A stretch of DNA of 64,000 nt from the NCBI GenBank assembly GCA_963708895.1, contig CAVPUE010000007.1, positions 61,805 to 125,804 of the forward strand. Direction: 5' to 3'. The stretch is from Bacillus_BD sp963708895 (GTDB lineage Bacteria; Bacillota; Bacilli; Bacillales; Cytobacillaceae). The notes under the pieces are model-generated. The model saw only the letters and a list, made by a program, of their open reading frames with translations, was not told the origin of the DNA and did no database searches. Below are positions 9,331 to 17,803 of the stretch, one piece after another; position 1 is the first letter of the stretch, and each line of letters starts with the position of its first letter. The translations under genes and the position numbers were made by a program.

Positions 9331-11010
9331 TTATATTTTCATAACTCCGCCTGAGCTTGCGTTTGTAACAAGCTTAGAATAGCGAGCAAGATAGCCTTTT
9401 TTCACTTTTGGTTCAAAGTCTTTCCAGTTAGCTTTACGTTTTTCCATTTCTTCATCAGAAACTTCAAGTGTAATTGTACGGTTGTTCATATCAAGTTCAA
9501 TGATATCACCGTCTTCAACGAATGCGATCGGACCGCCTTCAGCAGCTTCTGGAGAGATATGTCCGATTGAAATTCCGCGGGAAGCACCTGAGAAGCGACC
9601 GTCAGTGATTAAACCAACTTTTGCTCCTAATCCACGACCAACGATTTGTGAAGTTGGTGCAAGCATTTCCGGCATTCCTGGACCGCCTTTAGGGCCTTCA
9701 TAACGGATAACGACAACATGTCCTTCTTCGACTTTACCTGTAATGATTCCAGAAAGAGCATCTTCTTGAGAATCAAAGCAGATGGCAGGTCCTCTATGGT
9801 ATCCGCCAACTTCAGGATCAACAGCACCTACTTTTACAATCGAACCTTGAGGAGCTAAGTTACCAAATAGAACAGCAAGACCTCCACGCTCTGAATGTGG
9901 GTTATCTAGTGGACGAATAACATCCTTATCTAAAATTTCGGCACCTTCTACATTTTCACGTATCGTTTTTCCTGATACAGTTAAACAATCACCATTAAAA
10001 GCACCTGGCTTTTTAAGAATCTCATTAATAATGGCACTTACACCGCCGGCTTTATGAACATCTTCAATGTGATAGTTAGAAGCAGGAGCAATTTTGGCAA
10101 GATGTGGTACACGTTCTGCCACCTCATTGATACGTTCGATAGGGTAATCAATTTCAGCTTCATTTGCTAATGCTAATGTGTGAAGAACTGTATTTGTTGA
10201 TCCACCCATTGCCATATCTAGAGCAAATGCATTGTCAATGGTTTCTACTGTTACGATATCGCGCGGTTTAATATCTGTTTTAATTAGCTCCATTAACTGT
10301 TTCGCAGACTTTTTCACAAATTCGCGACGTTCTGGAGCAACAGCTAAAATTGTACCGTTACCTGGTAAGGCAAGACCTAAACCCTCTGCTAAACAGTTCA
10401 TAGAGTTTGCTGTAAACATACCTGAACAAGAACCACAAGTAGGACAGGCAACCTGTTCGATTTCTTGTAATCTTTCAGCTGAAATGTTACCAGCTTGATA
10501 GGCTCCTACCCCTTCAAAAACTGATGTTAAGTCAAGTGCGTTTCCTGCAGAATCAGTACCTGCCATCATCGGGCCGCCGCTGACAAAGATTGTAGGAATG
10601 TTCACGCGAAGAGCCGCCATCATCATTCCAGGTGTAATCTTATCACAGTTTGGAATACAAACCATTCCATCAAACCAGTGTGCTGAAACAACTGTTTCAA
10701 TTGAATCCGCGATGATTTCGCGGCTTGGTAATGAGTAACGCATTCCGATATGACCCATGGCAATTCCATCATCTACACCAATCGTATTAAATTCGAAAGG
10801 TACACCGCCTGCTTCACGAATCGCTTCTTTTACAATTTTACCAAATTCCTGTAAATGTACATGTCCAGGAACTATATCGATATATGAATTACATACCGCA
10901 ATAAACGGTTTCCCGAAATCCTCATCTTTAACGCCGGCTGCACGCAACAAACTACGATGCGGGGCACGGTCGACACCTTGTTTAATCATATTACTACGTA
11001 ATTCTGCCAA
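9331..11010 (-). CDS. ilvD: Dihydroxy-acid dehydratase
   Basis: Catalyses dehydration of 2,3-dihydroxy-isovalerate and dihydroxy-methylvalerate to the 2-oxo acids, the third step of branched-chain amino acid synthesis, in the cytosol with an Fe-S cluster. At 559 residues it is full length. Cluster ligands sit in AVCNSY, PNCDKITPGM and CPTCGSCSGMFTANSM; the C-terminal domain has GLITDGRFSGASRG. The start is TTG (MAELRSNMIKQG) behind GAGGG. It stands alone here, away from any ilv/leu operon. The upstream region has no T-box signature. A loose CodY-like sequence (11196-11210) may be relevant. Confidence 0.95.
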   Translation of the reverse strand: MAELRSNMIKQGVDRAPHRSLLRAAGVKDEDFGKPFIAVCNSYIDIVPGHVHLQEFGKIVKEAIREAGGVPFEFNTIGVDDGIAMGHIGMRYSLPSREIIADSIETVVSAHWFDGMVCIPNCDKITPGMMMAALRVNIPTIFVSGGPMMAGTDSAGNALDLTSVFEGVGAYQAGNISAERLQEIEQVACPTCGSCSGMFTANSMNCLAEGLGLALPGNGTILAVAPERREFVKKSAKQLMELIKTDIKPRDIVTVETIDNAFALDMAMGGSTNTVLHTLALANEAEIDYPIERINEVAERVPHLAKIAPASNYHIEDVHKAGGVSAIINEILKKPGAFNGDCLTVSGKTIRENVEGAEILDKDVIRPLDNPHSERGGLAVLFGNLAPQGSIVKVGAVDPEVGGYHRGPAICFDSQEDALSGIITGKVEEGHVVVIRYEGPKGGPGMPEMLAPTSQIVGRGLGAKVGLITDGRFSGASRGISIGHISPEAAEGGPIAFVEDGDIIELDMNNRTITLEVSDEEMEKRKANWKDFEPKVKKGYLARYSKLVTNASSGGVMKI

Positions 11011-11358
11011 TCAAATTCCCTCGCTTTCTATTAAAAAAACAACTCTTAGTAAATTTTTTAACTTTTAATTATTTTAGCACTAGTAATCGAAATTTGGTAG
11101 GGTTTTTGATTGGTAGATGGTGGTGGTTTACATTTTTAGTTGAAATGTTGAGCCGAAAATCAAATAAAATGGGGTCAAATAATTTAAAATAATACAATTT
11201 TCGACAATTTTATGACATCTATTGTTAACATGATGATTTCGCTATTATAAACGCTATAATAATAGAGAGAACTAATAAATTATTGTTTATTAGGTACAAT
11301 ACATAAAGGCAAAGTGAACTTAGTCCTAACAAACAATGATCAAATTGGAGGGTAAGTC
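11011..11358. other. Divergent intergenic region between ilvD and the SDR gene
   Basis: The region holds the promoters of both genes. TATAAT at 11255-11260 is a candidate -10 for the SDR gene, with no clear -35. AATTTTCGACAATTT at 11196-11210 resembles the CodY box (AATTTTCWGAAAATT) with four mismatches, so it is only suggestive. Confidence 0.3.
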
Positions 11359-12132
11359 ATGACAACAAAAAGTTTATTTGATTTATCGGGAAGAGTAGCT
11401 GTAGTAACTGGAGCTTCATCCGGATTAGGTGTTCAAATGGCAAAAGCGCTTGCTTTACACGGAGCAGATATTGCCGTTTTGGCTCGTAGAAAGGAAAAAC
11501 TAGACCAAGTATCAGAAGAAATAAAGAGCATGGGTGTAAAATGTATAGCAGTTAAGTGCGATGTAACAGATACTGAATCTGTAAAAGCAGCAGTAAATGA
11601 GGTTGTTTCTGAGCTTGGAACAGTTGATATTGTTGTTAATAATGCGGGAACAGGTGGAACAGGACCAACAGAAGAAACGACGGATGAAAACTTGGAGCAT
11701 ACTTTATCTGTTGACGTAAGTGGTGTATTTAAGGTCGCAAGAGAGTTCGGTAAGGTTATGCTTGAAAAGAAATATGGTCGAATTATTAATATTGCCTCTA
11801 TTTATGGAATGGTTGGAAATATGGCTTTGCCTAGTGCTGCTTATCATACCGCTAAAGGTGCCGTTGTAAACTTCACAAGAGCGTTAGCATCTGAATGGGG
11901 CCAACATAATATTACGGTTAACTCGATTTGTCCTGGTTATTTTGAAACAGAATTAACAGGCGATACGTTAAACACAGAAACCTTTACCCAATATATGCAA
12001 GCCCATGTTCCAGTTGGTCGTTATGGAAAAACAGGGGAACTTGATTCAACGGTCGTGTATCTTTCTTCCGATGCTTCTGCCTATGTAAATGGAGTCATTC
12101 TTCCAGTGGATGGCGGTTATACAGCTATTTAG
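11359..12132 (+). CDS. SDR family oxidoreductase
   Basis: A 257-residue classical short-chain dehydrogenase. It has the cofactor motif TGASSGLG (~residue 18), NNAG (~residue 93), catalytic Ser in NIASIYGM and YHTAK as the Y-x3-K motif. Arg-rich cofactor contacts (LARRKEK) favour NADP(H). The C-terminus VNGVILPVDGGYTA is typical of FabG/gluconate-5-dehydrogenase-like members. The substrate cannot be deduced. RBS GGAGGG lies 7 bases before the ATG. It is monocistronic, ending in a terminator shared with the convergent glycosylase gene. Confidence 0.88.
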   Translation: MTTKSLFDLSGRVAVVTGASSGLGVQMAKALALHGADIAVLARRKEKLDQVSEEIKSMGVKCIAVKCDVTDTESVKAAVNEVVSELGTVDIVVNNAGTGGTGPTEETTDENLEHTLSVDVSGVFKVAREFGKVMLEKKYGRIINIASIYGMVGNMALPSAAYHTAKGAVVNFTRALASEWGQHNITVNSICPGYFETELTGDTLNTETFTQYMQAHVPVGRYGKTGELDSTVVYLSSDASAYVNGVILPVDGGYTAI

Positions 12133-12152
12133 ACGGGTACATAAGAAAAGAG

Positions 12153-12197
12153 AAAAGGCTTTCAGAGAAATCATCTTTCTCTAAAGGCCTTTATTTT
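12153..12197 (+). terminator. Terminator of the SDR gene
   Basis: An imperfect long stem, AAAGGCTTTCAGAGAAA with TTTCTCTAAAGGCCTTT, is followed by a T-rich tail. It overlaps the end of the convergent glycosylase gene by a few bases. Confidence 0.75.
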
Positions 12198-12796
12198 TTA
12201 GAAGCTTTTGTTTTTCGCATACGAGAGACAAAGGGATTACCAGTAATGTAAAACCGCAAAGGATAGTCTTTTGCCTCTCCGGTATTTTCAATTCCTATTC
12301 TCGGTCCAACTGAAATGTCAGTTGGCGTCTTGCCAAGGGCAATAAATAATGGAGGCTTTGAAAAGGAATGACCGTAATCTTCCATTGTAATTCCTAAATG
12401 CTTTTGTTAGTTTTCCAGGACCGTTGGTAAGATTAGTAAGATTATCTGTTCCACGGCGTTGATGCATTAGGTCAAGGCCAGTATGTGGTTCAACCGCCCG
12501 AATTAAGACAGATTGTGGGTTTCCATTGGGGCCACTTACTACATTAACAAGTGTATGTGTATGCATTTGGTGGGTATAAACAGAACCCGCTTCTCCAAAC
12601 ATAATCTCTGTACGTTTCGTTCTGCGATTGCTAAAACTATGTGCAGCACGATCTTCGGCCCCAGATAGGCCTCTGTTTCTACGATATAGCCTGATGCGGT
12701 TCCTTCTTCCGTTTCTTTTACCAGAAGACACCCAAGCAAAGCTTTAGCAAGTTCAATTGTTGGTTTTTGAAAAAAGTCAGCTGGCATTGGTTGCAT
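12191..12796 (-). pseudogene. DNA-3-methyladenine glycosylase (AAG/MPG family), two frameshifts
   Basis: A base-excision repair enzyme that removes alkylated purines. Three overlapping frames rebuild one ~200-residue protein. The first holds FFQKPTIELAKALLGC and VETEAYLG. The second holds DRAAHSFSNRRTKRTEIMFG and VYTHQMHTH-type residues. The third holds MEDYGHSF through GPRIGIENTGEAKDYPLRFY. One base is missing near 12656-12662, and one extra base lies in the A run near 12395-12398. The ATG at 12796 (MQPMPADFF) follows AGGAG by 8 bases. The fold motifs are intact apart from the indels, so sequencing error is the simplest reading. Confidence 0.85.
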
Positions 12797-12853
12797 TAAA
12801 TACACTCCTAAAAAATTAGTACTTACATAATAACAGCAGTAAATTCCTAAAGC

Positions 12854-12882
12854 AAAAAACGGGCTACAAAGGCCCGTTTTTT
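12854..12882 (-). terminator. Terminator of the RND pump gene
   Basis: AAAAAACGGGC / GCCCGTTTTTT forms a compact hairpin with T runs on both strands, directly beyond the pump stop codon. Confidence 0.88.
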
Positions 12883-12887
12883 GAAAC

Positions 12888-15800
12888 TTACATCGTGATC
12901 TCTTCCGTAACTTGCTCAGTCATTCTTTGTTTCTTTGACTTTCTAAAATATAGCAACTCATAGACACATGGAATCACAATTAAAGTTAATAAGGTAGCCA
13001 TGGCCAATCCACCAATGACGACGATAGCTAAACTTTGCGATACAAGGCTTCCGGATTCTGCTTGTTTAAACAACAGCGGCAACATCGCACAAATCGTCGC
13101 AACAGCAGTCATAAAGATTGGTCGCATTCTTGTTGCTGAAGCTTCGACAATCGCATCGCGAATAATCATTTTTTGTTCATTTTGTCTGACTCGGTCTAAT
13201 AGCACAATCGCATTGGTTACGACGACTCCAATCAGCATTAAGGCACCAAGAAGTGCTGTAATATCAACTGAAATGCCACTAACGACAATTCCTAGGATTG
13301 CTCCGATAGCTGCAAGTGGAAGGGAGCAAAGAATCGCAATCGGTGCTTTAATTGATTTAAACGTAATCACCATGATTAAAAAGACAATTCCGATCGAAAC
13401 AAGCATGATTAAGAATAAATCGGTAAAGTCATCAGCCTGTTGTGCACTCGCACCACCCACTGCTACTTCTACATTTTCAGGAATATCGATTCCATCATTA
13501 CCAGCTTGATCACCGAATATTTCTACATTCACTTTCGAAGCAATTTCAGAAAGCTTTGCAGGGTCAACTGCGGCAGTCACCTGCAAATAAGGTTCTCCAT
13601 CTTTATGGAATTGTGTTGTAGGACGGTTTTCACTTTCTAATGTAGCAACCTGTGAAACTGGAACCAATCCTGTTTCTGTCATAACAGGTATATTCTTAAT
13701 ATCATCTGGCGTTTTTGTATCATCGAGAACAGGTTCAAGGATGACTGGTGTTTGTCGATCATTCAGATTGATTGTGCCAATTGGCGTTTTGTTTAACATC
13801 ACACCTAATTGCCCGGCGATTTGTTCAGTATTTCCTTTTGATGGGTCAACAACTAAAGAATAAACAGCCTTCTTTTCATCCTGATTCGTTGTTACCTTCT
13901 CAACACCATCAATATCTTCAACCTTATCTTTAATCGTATTCGCTACTTTTTCAAGCTGGGCAAGATCTTCTCCAATAACGTCTATTGTCATATTCGTACT
14001 AGCAGAGCCCATCATAAAGGAAGCGGCCATTACTTCTAATGTAGCATCAGAATATTGATCCTTTTTCTTTTCTATTTCCTCAACAACTTTATCAGTATCT
14101 TTTTTGTCGTTTAATAAAATGCTAAAGCTTGCTTCTGTTGGTGACCCAACCCAACCATACTGGGCAGCTTCAGAAGGAGACCCTACTTGCATGAATAGAT
14201 CTTTTACTTCATCCATTTCATCTATCGTTGATTCCAGTTCAATTGCTTTTTCTTTTACTGTTTCAATAGGTGTTTCGTTTGGATAACTAAGAGTAGCTAC
14301 CACATAGTCTGCAGATGAATTATCGACTGCACCTTTTGGAATCGCAAAGTAAGTAGCAATCGAACCTGCAAATAGAAGAATAGAAATCGTAAAGACAATC
14401 CACTTATGGTTTAAAGACCATGTAACCATTTTTGGAAAGCGAACAGCTGGTTTCGGTTCACGCAGCTTTGTATTTTTCAATAATCCGGCACTCATTAACG
14501 GAACAACGGTGAGTGCAACAAGCAAGGAAGCAAGCAAAGAATACGTTACGGTTAAGGCAAACGGTAAAAGGAATTCCTGCAATCCACCGTTTAATAAACT
14601 CATTGGTAAAAAGACGGCAACTGTTGTTAATGTTGAGGCTGTAATCGCAACCCCTACTTGTTTGGTGGCATCAATCACCAATTGTACGGAAAACTTCTCT
14701 GTTTGCATTTTACGGAAAATGTTCTCAATTACGACGATTGAGTCATCCACCAATCGACCAACAGCTACTGCGACTCCACCAAGGGTTAAAATGTTTAAGG
14801 TGACCCCTGACCAAGATAACAAGAATAGTGTTAAACAAAGTGAAAGTGGAATCGAAACAATGGTAATAAAAGTAGAACGTAAATTTCTTAAAAATACCAT
14901 AATGACGATTGTTGCAAAGAACGCGCCAAGTAGAACTTCTTTAATCATGGTTTGTACTGACGTTTCAACTAAATCAGCAGAAGAAACATAGATTGTTGAG
15001 TCTTGTTGGTCATATTTTTCATTGATTTCATTGGTTATTTTTTCGACTTCTTTACTCACTTCAACAGCATTTGAATTACTGTCTTTTGTAATGCTGATGT
15101 CTAAACTTTCTTTTCCATTAAAACGGCTAATAAAATTAGCGTCCTTTGTTTCTTCTATGGAGGCTATATCTCCGAGAGTCACATCAGGGGCAACGGTTAG
15201 GGTTTTTAAAGCATCGATACTAGTCATATCGCCAATGACTTTGATGTTACTTGTTTTTCCGTCAATGACTTTTTCACCAAGGGCTAAGGCCGTGTTTTGA
15301 CCTTGTAAAACGCCCATAACCGATTGAAGCGGTACTTGTTTTTCCGCTATTTTATCATTATCAATTTTTACAGTTACAACTGAATTGGTAATACCATACA
15401 AGTCAACAGCTGAAACGCCTTCGATATCTTCGTATAATGGCTTAAGTGTTTCTTGGGCAAACTCGATATTTTCTGTTGTTAATCCGTCTGAGAAGGTTAC
15501 CGCAATGTTGACGATTGGGATCATAGAGGTATTAAGTTGAGAAATGATAGGTTTGGATATATATTGCGGTAAAGTGATGTTGCTTAATTTTTCTTGTACA
15601 TCTAATTTGGCTTGTTTCATATCGGAGCCAGCTTCAAAGAATAAATCTACTTTTGAAAAGCCATCTCCTGTTGTCGAGATAACAGAGGTCTTTCCGTTAA
15701 CTCCTGTAAGGGCTCTTTCTATGGGTTCGGTAACCTCAGTTTCCATTGTTTTTGAGTCTGTTCCTTGGCCCATTGAAATGATGGTTACTTGTGGGTTATC

Positions 15801-15923
15801 TGCGCTGGGTAAAAATTCCATTGGGAGTCTAAAGTAGCTGACAATCCCAATGATTAGAACCAAAATCGTCATTAATGAGACTGCAGCTTTATTGCCAAAA
15901 GACCATTTTGTAATAAATGACAC
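12888..15923 (-). CDS. RND-family efflux transporter (AcrB/SwrC-like)
   Basis: A proton-driven multidrug or surfactant exporter of the AcrB superfamily, 1011 residues. It has the N-terminal TM (AVSLMTILVLIIGIVSYFRL) and two large extracytoplasmic loops. The TM4 aspartates are in AVGRLVDDSIVVIENI, and a second six-helix block contains VVTNAIVLLDRVRQ. Gram-positive members such as SwrC/YerP act without an outer-membrane channel. The GTG at 15923 is used because AAAGGAGGA lies 9 bases upstream; the longer ATG at 15965 has no RBS. No adaptor or regulator gene is adjacent. Confidence 0.9.
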   Translation of the reverse strand: MSFITKWSFGNKAAVSLMTILVLIIGIVSYFRLPMEFLPSADNPQVTIISMGQGTDSKTMETEVTEPIERALTGVNGKTSVISTTGDGFSKVDLFFEAGSDMKQAKLDVQEKLSNITLPQYISKPIISQLNTSMIPIVNIAVTFSDGLTTENIEFAQETLKPLYEDIEGVSAVDLYGITNSVVTVKIDNDKIAEKQVPLQSVMGVLQGQNTALALGEKVIDGKTSNIKVIGDMTSIDALKTLTVAPDVTLGDIASIEETKDANFISRFNGKESLDISITKDSNSNAVEVSKEVEKITNEINEKYDQQDSTIYVSSADLVETSVQTMIKEVLLGAFFATIVIMVFLRNLRSTFITIVSIPLSLCLTLFLLSWSGVTLNILTLGGVAVAVGRLVDDSIVVIENIFRKMQTEKFSVQLVIDATKQVGVAITASTLTTVAVFLPMSLLNGGLQEFLLPFALTVTYSLLASLLVALTVVPLMSAGLLKNTKLREPKPAVRFPKMVTWSLNHKWIVFTISILLFAGSIATYFAIPKGAVDNSSADYVVATLSYPNETPIETVKEKAIELESTIDEMDEVKDLFMQVGSPSEAAQYGWVGSPTEASFSILLNDKKDTDKVVEEIEKKKDQYSDATLEVMAASFMMGSASTNMTIDVIGEDLAQLEKVANTIKDKVEDIDGVEKVTTNQDEKKAVYSLVVDPSKGNTEQIAGQLGVMLNKTPIGTINLNDRQTPVILEPVLDDTKTPDDIKNIPVMTETGLVPVSQVATLESENRPTTQFHKDGEPYLQVTAAVDPAKLSEIASKVNVEIFGDQAGNDGIDIPENVEVAVGGASAQQADDFTDLFLIMLVSIGIVFLIMVITFKSIKAPIAILCSLPLAAIGAILGIVVSGISVDITALLGALMLIGVVVTNAIVLLDRVRQNEQKMIIRDAIVEASATRMRPIFMTAVATICAMLPLLFKQAESGSLVSQSLAIVVIGGLAMATLLTLIVIPCVYELLYFRKSKKQRMTEQVTEEITM

Positions 15924-16213
15924 GTGTAATTCTCCTCCTTTGATAGAAACGTATGAATTCAACACCGTTTAAAATCATAGCATATATTTTTAGTAAATTT
16001 TGTAAATATTTGGCTTAATATAAATTTTAAGAAAATTAAATTGACAAATGTCAGTAGATTCAAATAGTTAAATATAAAAAACAATGCGCTATGACGTGAT
16101 TGGAAAATGTTTCCCCCTTTCTTAGTTCATTCTATCTTTACTCATGGATGATTCGTAATGAACTCAAAGAGTATTTTAAAATCAGACTTAAGACTGAGAT
16201 AAGTAATGATTCA

Positions 16214-16388
16214 AAGGTTTGTAAAGTTTGTTGTTAAAATCAAAGGCGATTTACGTAGAAGAGCTATTTTGTGCATCTGTATTAAGCTTGTAGCCTTTTC
16301 TCAAACATATAAAGCTATGTCAACATGAATACAATGCAATGACTATTAGCCATTTCCTTTCTAAAAGCAACAAAGTTTGAAAGGCCTT
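16214..16388 (+). repeat. MITE-like repeat, copy A (diverged)
   Basis: A copy of a family seen also at 31584, 48103 and 61932. The left end is GTAAAGTTTGTTGTTAAAAT and the right end AAAGCAACAAAGTTTGAAAG; these form imperfect terminal inverted repeats. The interior shares GAGCTATTTTGTGCAT and GCTTGTAGCC with the other copies. This copy is the shortest (175 bp), and its flanking duplication is not clear. It fills much of the 630-base gap between the RND gene and the AIM24 gene, where I see no other element. Confidence 0.75.
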
Positions 16389-16553
16389 ATCAAAGGAATA
16401 GTTTAAAATGGAATAGAAATATTTACGGAAAATTAACAAAAAATACATTATTGGTCTAATAAGATGATTGAAACTCTGGAATGGCTTCCGTAAAATGGTA
16501 GTAGGCTATTCGTAACCTTTAAATAAAGGTAGAATCGAAATGGGGGAATACAT

Positions 16554-17345
16554 ATGAATAATCATGAAATTGATTATAAAATTCATGGCGATGACATGCA
16601 GTTCGTGGAAGTAGAGTTAGATCCAGGTGAAACAGTTGTAGCAGAAGCAGGCGGCTTGATGATGATGGAAGAAGGCATTCACATGGAGACCATCTTTGGT
16701 GATGGTTCAAACGGTGGTGGAGGCCTCATGGGAAAATTACTAAGTGCAGGTAAACGGGTCATTACAGGTGAAAGCTTGTTTATGACTACTTTTACAAATG
16801 AAGATCGCAGTGGTAAAAGACATGTATCGTTTGCTTCACCCTATCCTGGCAAAATTATTCCAATGGACTTAAGTGAACTAGATGGGAAAATCATTTGTCA
16901 AAAGGATGCCTTTCTAGCAGCGGCAAAAGGGGTGACGGTTGGGGTTGAATTCCAACGCAAAATCGGTGCTGGCTTCTTCGGTGGTGAAGGCTTTATTATG
17001 CAAAAGCTTGAAGGTGATGGGTTAGCGTTTGTTCATGCAGGTGGAACGATTATGAAGAAGGAACTTGCACCTGGAGAAGTTCTCCGTGTTGATACAGGAT
17101 GTTTAGTGGCGATGACTAGAAATGTTGATTATAATATCGAAATGGTAAAAGGCGTCAAAACAGCTTTATTTGGCGGAGAAGGACTGTTTTTTGCGACATT
17201 AAGAGGTCCAGGGTCCGTTTGGATTCAATCGCTCCCATTTAGCCGTTTAGCAAGCCGTGTCTTTGCTGCTGCTCCACAAGCTGGCGGAAGCTCCAAAGGC
17301 GAAGGTGGAATTGGCGGATTCTTTGATATGTTTTCTGATAAATAA
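16554..17345 (+). CDS. AIM24 / TIGR00266 family protein
   Basis: A 263-residue protein of the AIM24 (TIGR00266) family: beta-rich, Gly-rich repeats such as GETVVAEAGGLMMMEEGI, PGKIIPMDLSELDGKI and GGEGLFFATLRGPGSVW. The N-terminal HGDDMQFVEVELDPGE is typical. No signal peptide or TM segment is present, so it is probably cytosolic or peripheral. The biochemical role of bacterial members is not established; mitochondrial AIM24 is linked to inner-membrane organisation. The C-terminus is Gly/Ser-rich with FFDMFSDK. A GGGGG-type RBS precedes the ATG. Confidence 0.85.
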   Translation: MNNHEIDYKIHGDDMQFVEVELDPGETVVAEAGGLMMMEEGIHMETIFGDGSNGGGGLMGKLLSAGKRVITGESLFMTTFTNEDRSGKRHVSFASPYPGKIIPMDLSELDGKIICQKDAFLAAAKGVTVGVEFQRKIGAGFFGGEGFIMQKLEGDGLAFVHAGGTIMKKELAPGEVLRVDTGCLVAMTRNVDYNIEMVKGVKTALFGGEGLFFATLRGPGSVWIQSLPFSRLASRVFAAAPQAGGSSKGEGGIGGFFDMFSDK

Positions 17346-17357
17346 TCTTATCGTAAT

Positions 17358-17394
17358 AAAAAAGGATGAACGGGAAATCCGCTCATCCTTTTTT
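17358..17394. terminator. Bidirectional terminator between AIM24 gene and arsR-like gene
   Basis: AAAAAAGGATGA / TCATCCTTTTTT with a GC-rich apical part has T runs on both strands and separates two convergent genes. Its right arm overlaps the last codons of the ArsR gene. Confidence 0.88.
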
Positions 17395-17754
17395 ATATTG
17401 TTCTCTTTGCTCTTCTGCTTCCTTTGCTTCACCATCTTGAAATTTATCAAGGATGTTCAGTGTGTCAACGAGATGATTATTAAAAATTTGTTTTGCCACT
17501 TCGAGTAAATCAATAATTAATGGGTCACGTAGTGAATAAATCACACGATTCCCATTTTTTGTGCCGACGACAATATTCTTATTACGTAATACCATGAGTT
17601 GTTGAGAAACAGTTGAGCCTTCGCTGCCGACCGCGCTCTGAATTTCATTAACTCCGAAGTCTCCTTGTGCAAGAACCTCTAAAATTTTAATTCGTAGAGG
17701 ATGGGCAAGGGCCTTAAAAAACTCCGCTTTAAATTGTTGTAATTCGAGATCCAA
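17383..17754 (-). CDS. ArsR/SmtB-family transcriptional regulator
   Basis: A winged-helix regulator of ~123 residues: FFKALAHPLRIKILEVLAQGDFGVNEI, then SEGSTVSQQLMVLRNKNIV (recognition helix) and VIYSLRDP (wing). No cysteine metal-site motif of the ArsR or CadC type is visible, so the inducer is unknown. I chose TTG at 17754 (LDLELQQF) because AAGGAG lies about 9 bases upstream. The frame stays open upstream through the end of sulP, but that part is only overlap. It lies 49 bases downstream of sulP on the same strand, so it probably regulates that operon. Confidence 0.85.
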   Translation of the reverse strand: MDLELQQFKAEFFKALAHPLRIKILEVLAQGDFGVNEIQSAVGSEGSTVSQQLMVLRNKNIVVGTKNGNRVIYSLRDPLIIDLLEVAKQIFNNHLVDTLNILDKFQDGEAKEAEEQREQYKKG

Positions 17755-17803
17755 TATATCCAACTCCTTAAGAGATGGACGCTTATCATTTAGAAACGTC
17801 CCA

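Noticed and set aside
11011..11200. T-box leader upstream of ilvD
   Set aside because: No T-box sequence or terminator/antiterminator pair is visible before ilvD on the minus strand.
13000..15837. Several 60-170-codon plus-strand ORFs inside the RND pump gene
   Set aside because: They are antisense shadows of a continuous 1011-residue conserved protein.
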